From: UBA4085 sp964556755
Lineage (GTDB): Bacteria > Acidobacteriota > Aminicenantia > Aminicenantales > UBA4085
DNA: 64,000 nucleotides
Assembly (NCBI GenBank): GCA_964556755.1
Contig: CAZKXI010000005.1
Location: 62,001 to 126,000 of the forward strand
Reading direction: 5' to 3'
Part shown: positions 8,083 to 16,167 of the stretch, piece by piece
Layout: the number at the start of each line of letters is the position of its first letter
Numbering within the stretch: position 1 is the first letter of the stretch
Made by a program: the position numbers and the translations under genes
The notes under the pieces: generated by a model
Database searches by the model: none
The model's input: only the letters and a program-made list of their open reading frames with translations
Told to the model about the DNA's origin: nothing

Positions 8083-10157
8083 TGGAATTCCTGCTCGAGA
8101 TCCTGACCGAAGAGCTGCCGCCCTCGCACGTCCGCTCGGCCGTGGAGGAGATCAGGGACAAGCTCCCCCGCGAGCTTTCAACGGCCCAGATCCCGGCCGC
8201 GAGCCTGCGCCTCTACAGCACGTGCCGCCGCCTGGTCGTCCTGGCCGATGTCCCGGCCGGGCAGCCCGACCGGGACATGGTCGTGACCGGCCCGCCCAAG
8301 GCCAACGCCTATGCCGCCGACGGCTCGCCGACGCCGGCCGCGGCCGGGTTCGCCCGGGCCAAGGGCGTCCGGGTCGAGGATCTCCAGGTCTTCACCACGG
8401 AGAAAGGGGAGTACATCGGCGTTCGGACCTCCGTCCAGGGCAAGCCGGCGGCGGAGATCCTGCCCCCGCTCATCGGCCGGATCATCTCCTCGCTGACCTT
8501 CCCCCGGATGATGCGCTGGGGCACGGGGACGTTCAAGTTCTCCCGGCCGCTGCGGGGCCTGCTCTGCCTCCTGGACGGCCAGCCGCTGCCCTTCGTCTTC
8601 GAGGGCCTGACCGCATCGGACACGACCTGCGGCCACAAGATGAGATTTCCCGAGCCTTTCCGGGCCGCCTCGTTCGCCGAGTACCGCGACGGCCTGAGGG
8701 CCCGCGGCGTGATCCTGGACATGGACGAGCGCAAGGCCGCCATCCTGGACCAGATCTCGTCCCGCCTGGCGCCGCTGCAGGCGGCGCTCCACCCCGACCC
8801 GGCCCTGCTGGACAAGCTGGCCTCGGACGTCGAGTCGCCCTACGTGGTCATGGGCTCGTTCCCCGAAGCCTTCCTGGACCTGCCGCTGGAGGTGCTCAGC
8901 ACGGCCATGCGCGAGGGCCAGAAGCTGTTCTCGGTCGTCAAGGACGGCCGCCAGCTCCCGCTCTTCCTGGGCTTGGCCGACACCGACGGCGACCCGCGCG
9001 GCTTCATCCAGAAGGGCCACGAGCGGGTCCTCAAGGCCCGGCTGGCCGACGCCCGCTTCTTCTGGGAGCAGGACCGCAAGACCCCTCTCCGCAAGCGGGC
9101 CGCCGGGCTGAAGGCCGTGCTGTTCCAGGAGAAGCTCGGCACCTACGAGGACAAGGCCCAGCGCCTCAAGAAGCTGGTCGTCTACCTCTGCGACAAGGCC
9201 GGCCACAAAGCCCTGGCCAAGGACGCCGCGGCCGCGGCCGAGCTGTGCAAGGCCGATCTATTGACGGACATGGTCCGGGAGTTCCCCGGCCTGCAGGGCG
9301 TCGTCGGCGGCCTCTACGCCAAGGCCGAAGGCCTGCCGGAGACGGTGGCCCAGGCCGTGGCCGAGCATTACCGGCCGCAGAGCCTGGAGGACGAGGCGCC
9401 CGCCTCGACGGCCGGAGCCCTGCTGTCGCTCGCCGACAAGATCGACTCCATCGTCGGCGTCGTCGGCATCGGCGTCCCGACCTCGGGCTCGAGCGACCCG
9501 TTCGGGCTTCGCCGCAACGCCCAGGGCGTCTGCAAGATCGTCCTGGAGCGCAAGCTCAACCTGTCGGTGGCCCGCCTGGTGGACAAGGCGGCCGCGGGGT
9601 ATGGCGACCGGCTGAAGAAGACCGCGGCCGAGATCCGGGCCGAGCTGGCCGACTACTTCGCCGGGCGCCTGCGCTCGATCTTCGAGCGGCAGGGCTTCCG
9701 CTACGACCTGATCAACGCCGCCCTGGGCGCCGGGGTGGACAACCTCCACCAGGCCGCCCTGCGCTTGAAGGCTCTGGACGTCCTGAAGTCCGGCAAGGCC
9801 TTCGAGCCGTTCATCCTGATGGCCAAGCGGATCAACAACATCGCCGGCGGCCAGCCGCCCAGCCCGGTCAATGCGGCCCTGCTCCAGGAGAAGGCCGAGA
9901 AGGAGCTGCACTCCGCCTTCCTCATCGTCCGGGACAACATCGGACCGATGCTGGCCAAGGGCGACTTCGTCCCGGCCCACAAGATGGCCTTCCGGCTGCA
10001 GCCCCTGCTGGACGCCTTCTTCGACAAGGTCCTGGTCATGGCCGAGGAGACGAAGCTGCGGCGGACCCGCATCGGGCTGCTGCAGGGGATCAAGAAGCTG
10101 CTCGATCCGATGGCCGACTTCAGCCAGGTGGTGGTGGAGGGGGAGAAGCGCCGCTAG
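8082..10157 (+). CDS. glyS: Glycyl-tRNA synthetase beta subunit
   Basis: A 691-residue beta subunit that binds and positions tRNA-Gly for the alpha subunit. The N-terminus LLEILTEELPPSHV and the internal KRKTPLRKR-like basic and EKLGTYEDK regions are characteristic, and the C-terminal half carries the HD-like and anticodon-binding segments, including RNAQGVCKIVLE. The ATG shares one base with the glyQ stop (TGATG). It ends the glycine operon. The next 73 bp hold repeat element A, beyond which the opposite strand encodes a PilZ protein. Confidence 0.96.
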   Translation: MEFLLEILTEELPPSHVRSAVEEIRDKLPRELSTAQIPAASLRLYSTCRRLVVLADVPAGQPDRDMVVTGPPKANAYAADGSPTPAAAGFARAKGVRVEDLQVFTTEKGEYIGVRTSVQGKPAAEILPPLIGRIISSLTFPRMMRWGTGTFKFSRPLRGLLCLLDGQPLPFVFEGLTASDTTCGHKMRFPEPFRAASFAEYRDGLRARGVILDMDERKAAILDQISSRLAPLQAALHPDPALLDKLASDVESPYVVMGSFPEAFLDLPLEVLSTAMREGQKLFSVVKDGRQLPLFLGLADTDGDPRGFIQKGHERVLKARLADARFFWEQDRKTPLRKRAAGLKAVLFQEKLGTYEDKAQRLKKLVVYLCDKAGHKALAKDAAAAAELCKADLLTDMVREFPGLQGVVGGLYAKAEGLPETVAQAVAEHYRPQSLEDEAPASTAGALLSLADKIDSIVGVVGIGVPTSGSSDPFGLRRNAQGVCKIVLERKLNLSVARLVDKAAAGYGDRLKKTAAEIRAELADYFAGRLRSIFERQGFRYDLINAALGAGVDNLHQAALRLKALDVLKSGKAFEPFILMAKRINNIAGGQPPSPVNAALLQEKAEKELHSAFLIVRDNIGPMLAKGDFVPAHKMAFRLQPLLDAFFDKVLVMAEETKLRRTRIGLLQGIKKLLDPMADFSQVVVEGEKRR

Positions 10158-10170
10158 AGCCTCTCCCTCG

Positions 10171-10207
10171 GCCGACACCCCGAACCGCCCATTCTTCCCG
10201 GGGATGG
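10171..10207. repeat. Inverted-repeat element A, single arm (convergent junction glyS / PilZ)
   Basis: A single arm of the family described at loci B-G: GCCGACACCCCGAACCGCC followed by ATTCTTCCCGGGGATGG, then a run of nine A. No partner arm is present in the 73-bp gap. It lies between the 3' ends of two convergent genes. Confidence 0.6.
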
Positions 10208-10230
10208 AAAAAAAAAGGTAAGGCCGCGCT

Positions 10231-10677
10231 TCAGATCGAGAACGTCGAGCCCCGCCCGCCCGTCTCGTCCTTGATCTCGGTCGAGTCGTCCAGGAACTTC
10301 TGCTCGTAGGCGATGACCTTGACCAGGGCCCCGGGGTAGTTCATCCCCTTCTTGTCGCCATAGGGCGCGAACTGGACGCCGATCTGATGCTTGAAGCTCT
10401 GGCCGATGTTGGGGGCGGACCAGCGGACCCAGCCGTCCATCTTCAGCGGCGCCGGGTCGCCGGGAACCTGGATGCTCAGGTGGAGCCGGGTGTCGAGGGC
10501 GATGTCCTCGGCCGCCAGGAAGCGGATGCCGCCGCGGCTGATGTCCAGCATGGGCAGAAACTCCCCGCCGTAGTCGGAGCCCCTCTTGAACAGGCCGCGC
10601 TCCCGCTTGTAAGCCACGGTCGCGCCGGGGATGCGGAACCGGGCGCAAGTGCGCTTCTCCAGGCTTTCCTCGGTCAT
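10231..10677 (-). CDS. PilZ-domain protein (putative c-di-GMP receptor)
   Basis: A 148-residue soluble protein made of one PilZ domain. Both c-di-GMP-binding signatures are visible: RTCAR at residues 9-13 (R-x-x-x-R) and DISRGG (D/N-x-S-x-x-G). PilZ proteins change shape on binding c-di-GMP and control motility, secretion or polysaccharide output; the partner cannot be read here. It has its own promoter, and GGGAGGA precedes the ATG. Its 3' end faces glyS across repeat element A. The receiver-GGDEF protein at 31089-32066 is a possible source of the ligand. Confidence 0.88.
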   Translation of the reverse strand: MTEESLEKRTCARFRIPGATVAYKRERGLFKRGSDYGGEFLPMLDISRGGIRFLAAEDIALDTRLHLSIQVPGDPAPLKMDGWVRWSAPNIGQSFKHQIGVQFAPYGDKKGMNYPGALVKVIAYEQKFLDDSTEIKDETGGRGSTFSI

Positions 10678-10726
10678 GACATCCTCCCTGGTCAGGTCCT
10701 TGCGCGCCCAGCCTTGGACTGCCCTT

Positions 10727-10756
10727 AAAATATCCCAGCCGGGGCGGGAATGTCAA
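10727..10756 (-). promoter_or_regulatory. Promoter of the PilZ gene at 10231
   Basis: TTGACA (-35, complement of 10751-10756) and TATTTT (-10, complement of 10727-10732) with an 18-bp spacer, about 50 bp before the ATG. Confidence 0.6.
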
Positions 10757-10822
10757 AGGCTATCCGGACTTTTCGGCGCCGGGCCGATATGTTATAAAGT
10801 GTCGTCGGGAGAGGAGAGGTTC

Positions 10823-12103
10823 ATGGCACCCAAAGTCGTGGCGGTCATCATGGCCGGCGGTCAAGGCAGCCGGCTCTATCCGCTGACCAAGATGCGGAGC
10901 AAGCCGGCCGTGCCCATCGCCGGGCGCTTCCGCCTGATCGACGTGCCGATCTCCAACTGCATCCACTCCGGATACCGGCGCATCTTCGTCCTGACCCAGT
11001 TCGCCTCCCATTCCCTGCACCGCCACATCCTGATCTCCTACCGCTTCGACGCCTTCCACCCCGACTTCGTCAACCTGCTCTCGGCCCAGCAGACCCTGGA
11101 CAGCCGCGACTGGTACCAGGGCACCGCCGACGCCGTCCGGCAGAACCTGAACTACATCATGGACCAGGGCGACGTCATCCTCATCCTGGCCGGCGACCAC
11201 CTCTACCGGATGGACTACAGCAAGTTCGTCCAGCACCACATCGAGTCGGGGGCCGAGATCACCATCGCCGGAACGCTGGCGACCGAGGACCAGGCGCCGG
11301 ATCTCGGGATCATGAAGGTGGATCCGGCCGGCCACATCGTCGAGTTCATCGAGAAGCCCAAGGACCCCGCCGTCATCGCCTCGCTGCGCATCCCCGAATC
11401 GGCCTTGGCCGCGGCCGGCCTCTTCCCCTCCGGCCGGACCCACCTGGCCTCGACGGGCATCTACGTCTTCAACCGGGACGTCCTCAAGGCGGTCCTGGAG
11501 GCCAACAGCCACGAGGACTTCGGCCGCCAGATCATCCCCGAGGCCATCCGGACGCGCAAGGTGGTGTCCTTCTTCTTCGACGGATACTGGGAGGACATCG
11601 GGACGATCCCGGCCTTCTTCGAGGCCAACCTGAACCTGACCGAGCCGCTGCCGAAGTTCAACTTCTACGACGAGGAGCGGCCCATCTTCACTCACGCCCG
11701 CTTCCTGCCGGGCTCCAAGATCCTCCAGTCCGACGTCCACGCCTCGATCCTCTGCGAGGGCAGCATCATCAACTGGTCGCGCATCGACCGATCCATCATC
11801 GGCGTCCGCTCCCGGATCTCGGAGGGCTGTGTTCTGGACCGGACCGTGGTCATGGGAGCCGACTACTTCGAGTCGGCCGAGGAGAAGGCCCGCCACGAGG
11901 CCATGGGCGTGCCGCCGATCGGCATCGGCCGCGACAGCGAGATCCGCAACGCCATCATCGACAAGAACGCCCGCATCGGGCAGGGCGTCCGGCTGATCAA
12001 CGCCCGCGGCGCGCGGGACGAGAAGGCCGAGTCTTACTGCATCGTCAACGGCATCATCGTGGTGCCGAAGAACGCCGTCATCCCCGACGGAACGGTTCTC
12101 TAG
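10823..12103 (+). CDS. glgC: Glucose-1-phosphate adenylyltransferase (ADP-glucose pyrophosphorylase)
   Basis: A 426-residue enzyme that makes ADP-glucose from ATP and glucose-1-phosphate, the committed step of bacterial glycogen synthesis. Visible motifs are AGGQGSRLYPLTKMRSKPA (nucleotide binding), GRFRLIDVPISNC, WYQGTADAVRQN and EFIEKPKDP, followed by a C-terminal left-handed beta-helix with IGVRSRISEGCVLDRTVV. GAGAGGAGAGG precedes ATG at 10823. TATAAA at 10793-10798 is a likely -10 box, with a poor -35. No other glycogen genes are in the window. Closely related glucose-1-phosphate nucleotidyltransferases exist, but length and motifs favour GlgC. Confidence 0.94.
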   Translation: MAPKVVAVIMAGGQGSRLYPLTKMRSKPAVPIAGRFRLIDVPISNCIHSGYRRIFVLTQFASHSLHRHILISYRFDAFHPDFVNLLSAQQTLDSRDWYQGTADAVRQNLNYIMDQGDVILILAGDHLYRMDYSKFVQHHIESGAEITIAGTLATEDQAPDLGIMKVDPAGHIVEFIEKPKDPAVIASLRIPESALAAAGLFPSGRTHLASTGIYVFNRDVLKAVLEANSHEDFGRQIIPEAIRTRKVVSFFFDGYWEDIGTIPAFFEANLNLTEPLPKFNFYDEERPIFTHARFLPGSKILQSDVHASILCEGSIINWSRIDRSIIGVRSRISEGCVLDRTVVMGADYFESAEEKARHEAMGVPPIGIGRDSEIRNAIIDKNARIGQGVRLINARGARDEKAESYCIVNGIIVVPKNAVIPDGTVL

Positions 12104-12127
12104 TATAATCGCGGAAAGGAGAGACCC

Positions 12128-12772
12128 ATGGAAACGACACCGACCCCCGCTCCCGCCAAGCCCGTCAAGTCCCGCAGCCTCGGCCTGGGATGCCTGGGCG
12201 TCCTGGTCCTCGGCCTGGTCATCGCCGCCCTGTGGGGCGTCGGCGCCTATAACGGCCTGGTCAAGCTGGACCAGGCGACCACTTCGGCCTGGTCCCAGGT
12301 GGAGAGCGACTACCAGCGCCGCATGGACCTGATCCCCAACCTGGTGGAGACGGTCAAGGGCGCGGCCGAATTCGAGAAGGACACCTTCACGGCCGTGGCC
12401 GAGGCCCGGTCCAAGGTCGGCCAGACGAAGATCGACGCCAGCCAGCTGAACAACCCCGAGGCCCTGGCCAAGTTCCAAGCCGCTCAGGACGAGCTGGGCG
12501 GGGCCCTGTCGCGCCTCCTCGTGGCGGTCGAGAAGTACCCCGAGCTCAAGGCCACCCAGAACTTCCGCGACCTGCAGTCGCAGATCGAGGGCACCGAGAA
12601 CCGGATCAAGGTCTCGCGCAACCGCTTCATCGAGGCGGCCCAGGCCTTCAACACCAAGCGGATGAGCTTCCCGACGGTGCTGATCGCCGGCTTCTTCGGC
12701 TCACGCTTCGCCGAGAAGGCCTACTTCAAGGCGGCCGAGGGCGCCGAAGTGGCCCCCAAGGTCCAGTTCTGA
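12128..12772 (+). CDS. LemA family membrane protein
   Basis: A 214-residue protein with one N-terminal transmembrane helix (about residues 19-42, LGCLGVLVLGLVIAALW) and a long helical domain. It carries the LemA signature YNGLVKLDQATTSAWSQVE and the DLIPNLVETVKG motif. The biochemical role of LemA is unknown; in many bacteria it sits next to TPM-domain proteins, as here with two of them immediately downstream. The following gene starts one base after the stop. A TATAAT sequence lies just after the glgC stop (12104-12109), but no good -35 accompanies it, so read-through from glgC is also possible. Confidence 0.93.
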   Translation: METTPTPAPAKPVKSRSLGLGCLGVLVLGLVIAALWGVGAYNGLVKLDQATTSAWSQVESDYQRRMDLIPNLVETVKGAAEFEKDTFTAVAEARSKVGQTKIDASQLNNPEALAKFQAAQDELGGALSRLLVAVEKYPELKATQNFRDLQSQIEGTENRIKVSRNRFIEAAQAFNTKRMSFPTVLIAGFFGSRFAEKAYFKAAEGAEVAPKVQF

Positions 12773-12773
12773 C

Positions 12774-13553
12774 GTGAGGTCCGGCCGGAAGCTCCTCCCG
12801 GGCGGCCTGGCCGTCCTGGCGGTCCTCGTCTCTTCGGCTTTCCCCGTCGGGATAGCCGAAGAGGCCGCGGCTCCCGCGGGACGGGCGGCCCTCTCCGCCG
12901 AGGTCCAGATCCCGCGCGCCCCCGATCGCTGGGCGACCGACAAGGCCGGCTTCCTCTCCCCGTCCGCCCTGCGGGATCTGGACGCCTCCCTGGAGGCCTG
13001 GGAGAGGTCGACCGGGCACCAGCTCCTCGTCTACATCGATCGCACCACCGGCGGCGACCCGATCGAGGAGTTCGCCGTCAAGGCCTTCGAGGCCTGGCGG
13101 GTCGGCCGCAAGGGCCTGGACGACGGCTTGGTCCTCTTCATCATGGCCGACGACCGCAAGATGCGGATCGAGGTCGGCTACGGCCTGGAGGGCGAGGTCA
13201 CCGATCTGAAGGCCTCCCGGGTCATCAACGACATCCTGGCTCCGGGCTTCCGCAGCGGGGACGTTGACGGAGCCCTGCGCCGGGCCGTGGCCGAGCTGCA
13301 GATCCTCGCCGGGGGGGAGGCGCCCGCCGGCCGGGGCGATGGCGGGGAGCGATCTCTCGGCAAGGCCGAGACGTTCTTCGTCATCCTGGCCGGCCTGGTC
13401 TTCCTGATCATCCTGATCACAAATCCGTCCCTGGCTCTCTGGCTCCTGATCAACATCCTGTCCGGAGGCGGGGGGGGCGGACGCTCGGGAGGCGGCGGAT
13501 TCCGGGGCGGGGGCGGGCGCTCGGGCGGCGGCGGCGCCTCGGGCGGCTGGTAA
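12774..13553 (+). CDS. TPM-domain (YgcG-type) secreted or membrane-anchored protein
   Basis: A 259-residue protein with an N-terminal signal sequence (about residues 1-25), a TPM domain (WATDKAGFLSPSALRDLD ... LVYIDRTTGGDPIEEFA ... GLDDGLVLFIMADDRKMRIEVGYGLEG) and a transmembrane helix near residues 200-225. The C-terminus is a glycine/serine-rich tail. TPM domains have been linked to phosphatase activity and photosystem II repair in plants; the bacterial role is uncertain. The GTG start lies one base after the lemA-family stop. This LemA-TPM pairing is conserved in many bacteria. Confidence 0.92.
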   Translation: MRSGRKLLPGGLAVLAVLVSSAFPVGIAEEAAAPAGRAALSAEVQIPRAPDRWATDKAGFLSPSALRDLDASLEAWERSTGHQLLVYIDRTTGGDPIEEFAVKAFEAWRVGRKGLDDGLVLFIMADDRKMRIEVGYGLEGEVTDLKASRVINDILAPGFRSGDVDGALRRAVAELQILAGGEAPAGRGDGGERSLGKAETFFVILAGLVFLIILITNPSLALWLLINILSGGGGGGRSGGGGFRGGGGRSGGGGASGGW

Positions 13554-13563
13554 GGAGGGCGGC

Positions 13564-14010
13564 ATGACGCTTTCGGCCAGAGCCAGGCTGCTGAAGAAGA
13601 TCGACGAGGACCAGGTCAGGGAGGCCATCCGGCTGGCCGAGCTGAAGACGTCCGGCGAGATCCGGGTCTCGCTGTCGCGCTTCTTCTGGGGCCGCGTCGA
13701 GCCGGTGGCGCGGCGCTGCTTCGACCGGATGATGATGAAGGAGACCAAGGACCGCAACGGGATCCTCTTCTTCGTCGTCCCCTCCCGCCGCCGCTTCCAT
13801 GTCATGGGCGACGTCGGCATCCACGCCATGGTCGGGTCGGCCTTCTGGACCGAGCTGGCCGCGGTTCTCTCGGCCCGCTTCCGCAAGGGCCAATTCACCG
13901 AGGGCCTGGTCGAGGGGATCGCCTCCGCCGGGGAGAAGCTGGCCGCCTTCTTCCCCTACGCCGGCGCGGCCGACCTCAACGAGCTGCCCGACGACATCGA
14001 CGTCCGCTGA
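13564..14010 (+). CDS. Second TPM-domain protein, cytoplasmic type
   Basis: A 148-residue protein with a TPM-like fold (IRLAELKTSGEIRVSLSR ... GILFFVVPSRRRFHVMGD ... GIHAMVG) but no signal peptide and no glycine-rich tail. It resembles the short TPM proteins that commonly follow a longer secreted TPM protein. The start is 10 bp after the preceding stop, with AAGGAGGGC as the ribosome-binding site. Its stop is 3 bp from the convergent M20 gene, so no repeat element fits here. Probably co-transcribed with LemA and the first TPM gene. Confidence 0.85.
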   Translation: MTLSARARLLKKIDEDQVREAIRLAELKTSGEIRVSLSRFFWGRVEPVARRCFDRMMMKETKDRNGILFFVVPSRRRFHVMGDVGIHAMVGSAFWTELAAVLSARFRKGQFTEGLVEGIASAGEKLAAFFPYAGAADLNELPDDIDVR

Positions 14011-14013
14011 CCG

Positions 14014-15543
14014 TCAATCCGGACGCCGCTCGGCCTTCTCCAGCGCTCCCCGGAACTTTCTCATGAGCTCTTCATTGAGGTCCAGGGCCGGCTTCGCGTC
14101 GGGGGGCAGGAAGGACTTGTAGGGCGTCTTCTTGGCGTAAGCCTCGAACTCCGAGCGGATGGCGCTCAGCTCCTGCGGCCGGGTCAGCAGATCGACGGCC
14201 GTCGCGGCGATCGCCTTGGCCCCCGCGTTCAAGCCCTTCCAGGCGGTGCTGCCGTAGCTGCAGGAGACCGAGGACCAGTGGTGGCCGATGGCGCCCGGCA
14301 CCTGGCCGGGGAAGCGGACGGACGCCGTGGGGGCGACCAGCGAGACGTCCCCCACGTCCGAGGAGCCGCCGCCCAGGCCGTCGCCCCGCGGCTCGCGCAG
14401 CGGGTCGACCTTGTCCGGCATCCCCTTCTCTTCGGCCTTCAGCTCCTTCTGCAGGGCCTTGGCGAAGGCCTGCTCCTCCTCGCTCCAGGCCGGCATGCCG
14501 ACCAGCTCGATATTGCGCTGAAGGAGCTCGGCCAGGCCCTTGTTGGCGTGCATCTGGTGGGCGGCGGCGATCGTCCGGACCGGCTCCAGCTCCGTGCCGG
14601 AAGCCAGGGCTCCGGCCTTGGCGCAGTCCAGGACGCGCTGGAAGGTGGACTCGACCAGCTCGTCGGTGTTGCGGACGTAGTACCAGACCGAGGCCCGGTC
14701 GGGGACCACGTTGGGAGCCTGGCCGCCCTCCAGGACGACGTAGTGCAGGCGGTGCGAAGGCGGCAGGTGCTCGCGGAGGAAGTTGGAGGCGATATTGGTC
14801 AGCTCGACGGCGTCCAGGGCGCTGCGGCCCCCCCAGGCCGATGCCCCGTGGGCGGTCCGGCCCTTGAAGGAGAAGACGGCCGAGATGATGGCGTTGTTGC
14901 TGCGGCCGTAGGCCGTTCCGAAGCCGCTGCCGCTGTGGTTGTCGATGACCGCATCGACGCCTTCGAACAGCCCGGCCCGGATCATGAACGGGCGGCTGAC
15001 GATGATCTCCTCGGCCGGCGAGCCGAAGACCTTGATGGTCCCCGGGAGGCGGTGCCGGACCATGGCCTCCTTGAGGGCGATGGCGGCCGCCGCGGCCGCC
15101 GCGGCCATCGTGTTGTGGCCGCAGCCGTGGCCGGGGGCTCCTTCCACGACCGGCTCGCGGACCGGGACGCGGCCCTTCTGCGACAGCATCGGCAGGGCGT
15201 CGAACTCGCCCAGAAGCCCGATGACCGGCCGGCCGGAGCCGAAGGTCGCCACGAAGCAGGTCGGCATTCCGGCCAGGCCGCGCTCGACCTTGAAGCCGGC
15301 CTTCTCCAGCGTCTCGGCCAGGAGGGCGGAGGAGCGGGTCTCCTGCAGCCCCAGCTCGGCGAAGGACCAGATGGCGTCCGAGACGCGGCCGAATCGCTCG
15401 ACCGTCTCGGGCCGGCCCAGCCATTCCAGGACGGTCCTCTTCTCCGGCGAGATTCGGGCCTTGGTCTGGGCGGGGGATGAGGGAGCGAGCGTCAGGGCCA
15501 GCAGGACGGGCAGCCCGATGCGGACGGCGAGGCGTTGCGGCAT
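14014..15543 (-). CDS. Secreted M20 family amidohydrolase, AbgB-like
   Basis: A 509-residue metallo-amidohydrolase with a signal sequence (about residues 1-25, ending SSPAQ). It resembles the B subunit of p-aminobenzoyl-glutamate hydrolase and related M20D enzymes. Metal-site motifs include LLGEFDALP, GHGCGHNTMAA and GSPAEEI, and the dimerisation domain carries TAHGASAWGGRSALDAVEL. These enzymes cleave amide bonds of N-acyl amino acids or small peptides; the signal peptide suggests an extracytoplasmic scavenging role. The preceding YjbQ-family gene is 20 bp upstream on the same strand, so they are probably co-transcribed. Confidence 0.88.
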   Translation of the reverse strand: MPQRLAVRIGLPVLLALTLAPSSPAQTKARISPEKRTVLEWLGRPETVERFGRVSDAIWSFAELGLQETRSSALLAETLEKAGFKVERGLAGMPTCFVATFGSGRPVIGLLGEFDALPMLSQKGRVPVREPVVEGAPGHGCGHNTMAAAAAAAAIALKEAMVRHRLPGTIKVFGSPAEEIIVSRPFMIRAGLFEGVDAVIDNHSGSGFGTAYGRSNNAIISAVFSFKGRTAHGASAWGGRSALDAVELTNIASNFLREHLPPSHRLHYVVLEGGQAPNVVPDRASVWYYVRNTDELVESTFQRVLDCAKAGALASGTELEPVRTIAAAHQMHANKGLAELLQRNIELVGMPAWSEEEQAFAKALQKELKAEEKGMPDKVDPLREPRGDGLGGGSSDVGDVSLVAPTASVRFPGQVPGAIGHHWSSVSCSYGSTAWKGLNAGAKAIAATAVDLLTRPQELSAIRSEFEAYAKKTPYKSFLPPDAKPALDLNEELMRKFRGALEKAERRPD

Positions 15544-15563
15544 GCGGTTCTCCTTGGGTTGGT

Positions 15564-15980
15564 CTATTCCCCGATGATCTTGACCAGGACCCGCTTCTTG
15601 CGGCGGCCGTCGAACTCGCCGTAGAAGATCTGCTCCCAAGGGCCGAAGTCCAGCCGGCCCTCGGTGATGGCGACGACGGCCTCGCGGCCCATGACCTGGC
15701 GCTTGAGGTGGGCGTCGGCGTTGTCCTCGCCGACGTTGTGGCGGTAGGAGCCGACGGGCTCGTGCGGGGCCAAGCCCTCCAGCCAGTCGTCGAAGTCGCG
15801 GTGCAACCCCGGCTCGTCGTCGTTGACGAAGACCGAGGCGGTGATGTGCATGGCGTTGACCAGGCAGAGCCCCTCGCGGATGCCGCTGGCCCGCAGACAC
15901 TCTTGGACCTGGGGCGTGATGTTGATAAAGCCGCGGCGGGAGGGGACATTGAACCAAAGCTCTTGGCGGAAGGATCTCAT
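15564..15980 (-). CDS. YjbQ/UPF0047 family protein
   Basis: A 138-residue protein matching the secondary thiamine-phosphate-synthase (YjbQ) family, length typical. Landmarks are GLCLVNAMHITASVFVNDDEPGL, HNVGEDNADAHLKRQVMG and GPWEQIFYGEFDG. E. coli YjbQ has weak thiamine-phosphate synthase activity in vitro, but the physiological role of the family is unsettled. It has a promoter whose -35 is the consensus TTGACA and is divergent from the deacetylase-like gene at 16168. It leads a two-gene transcript with the M20 amidohydrolase. Confidence 0.92.
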   Translation of the reverse strand: MRSFRQELWFNVPSRRGFINITPQVQECLRASGIREGLCLVNAMHITASVFVNDDEPGLHRDFDDWLEGLAPHEPVGSYRHNVGEDNADAHLKRQVMGREAVVAITEGRLDFGPWEQIFYGEFDGRRKKRVLVKIIGE

Positions 15981-15997
15981 GGCCGGCTCCTCGGGCC

Positions 15998-16026
15998 AGG
16001 GTAATGCAGGCCGCCGGGCCTGTCAA
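15998..16026 (-). promoter_or_regulatory. Promoter of the YjbQ-family gene
   Basis: TTGACA (complement of 16021-16026), 17-bp spacer, TACCCT (complement of 15998-16003). The predicted transcript start lies about 11 bp before the ATG at 15980. Confidence 0.55.
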
Positions 16027-16068
16027 TCCGCCTCAGCCCGGCGGCGCGGCTTGCGGGGGGCGCCCGCC

Positions 16069-16097
16069 TTGACACGGCTCCCGGGCGGACATACGAT
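16069..16097 (+). promoter_or_regulatory. Promoter of the deacetylase-like gene at 16168
   Basis: TTGACA (16069-16074), 17-bp spacer, TACGAT (16092-16097). It is back-to-back with the YjbQ-family promoter and leaves a leader of about 65 nt before the TTG start. Confidence 0.7.
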
Positions 16098-16167
16098 CCC
16101 CCCATCATCGGGCGCGATCCGGGCCGCCTTGGGGACGGGCCGCCCCGGGAGGGAAGGTGGTTCCGTC

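Noticed and set aside
12104..12109. Perfect TATAAT after glgC as a promoter for the LemA gene
   Set aside because: No acceptable -35 at 16-18 bp; kept only as a remark in the gene entry.
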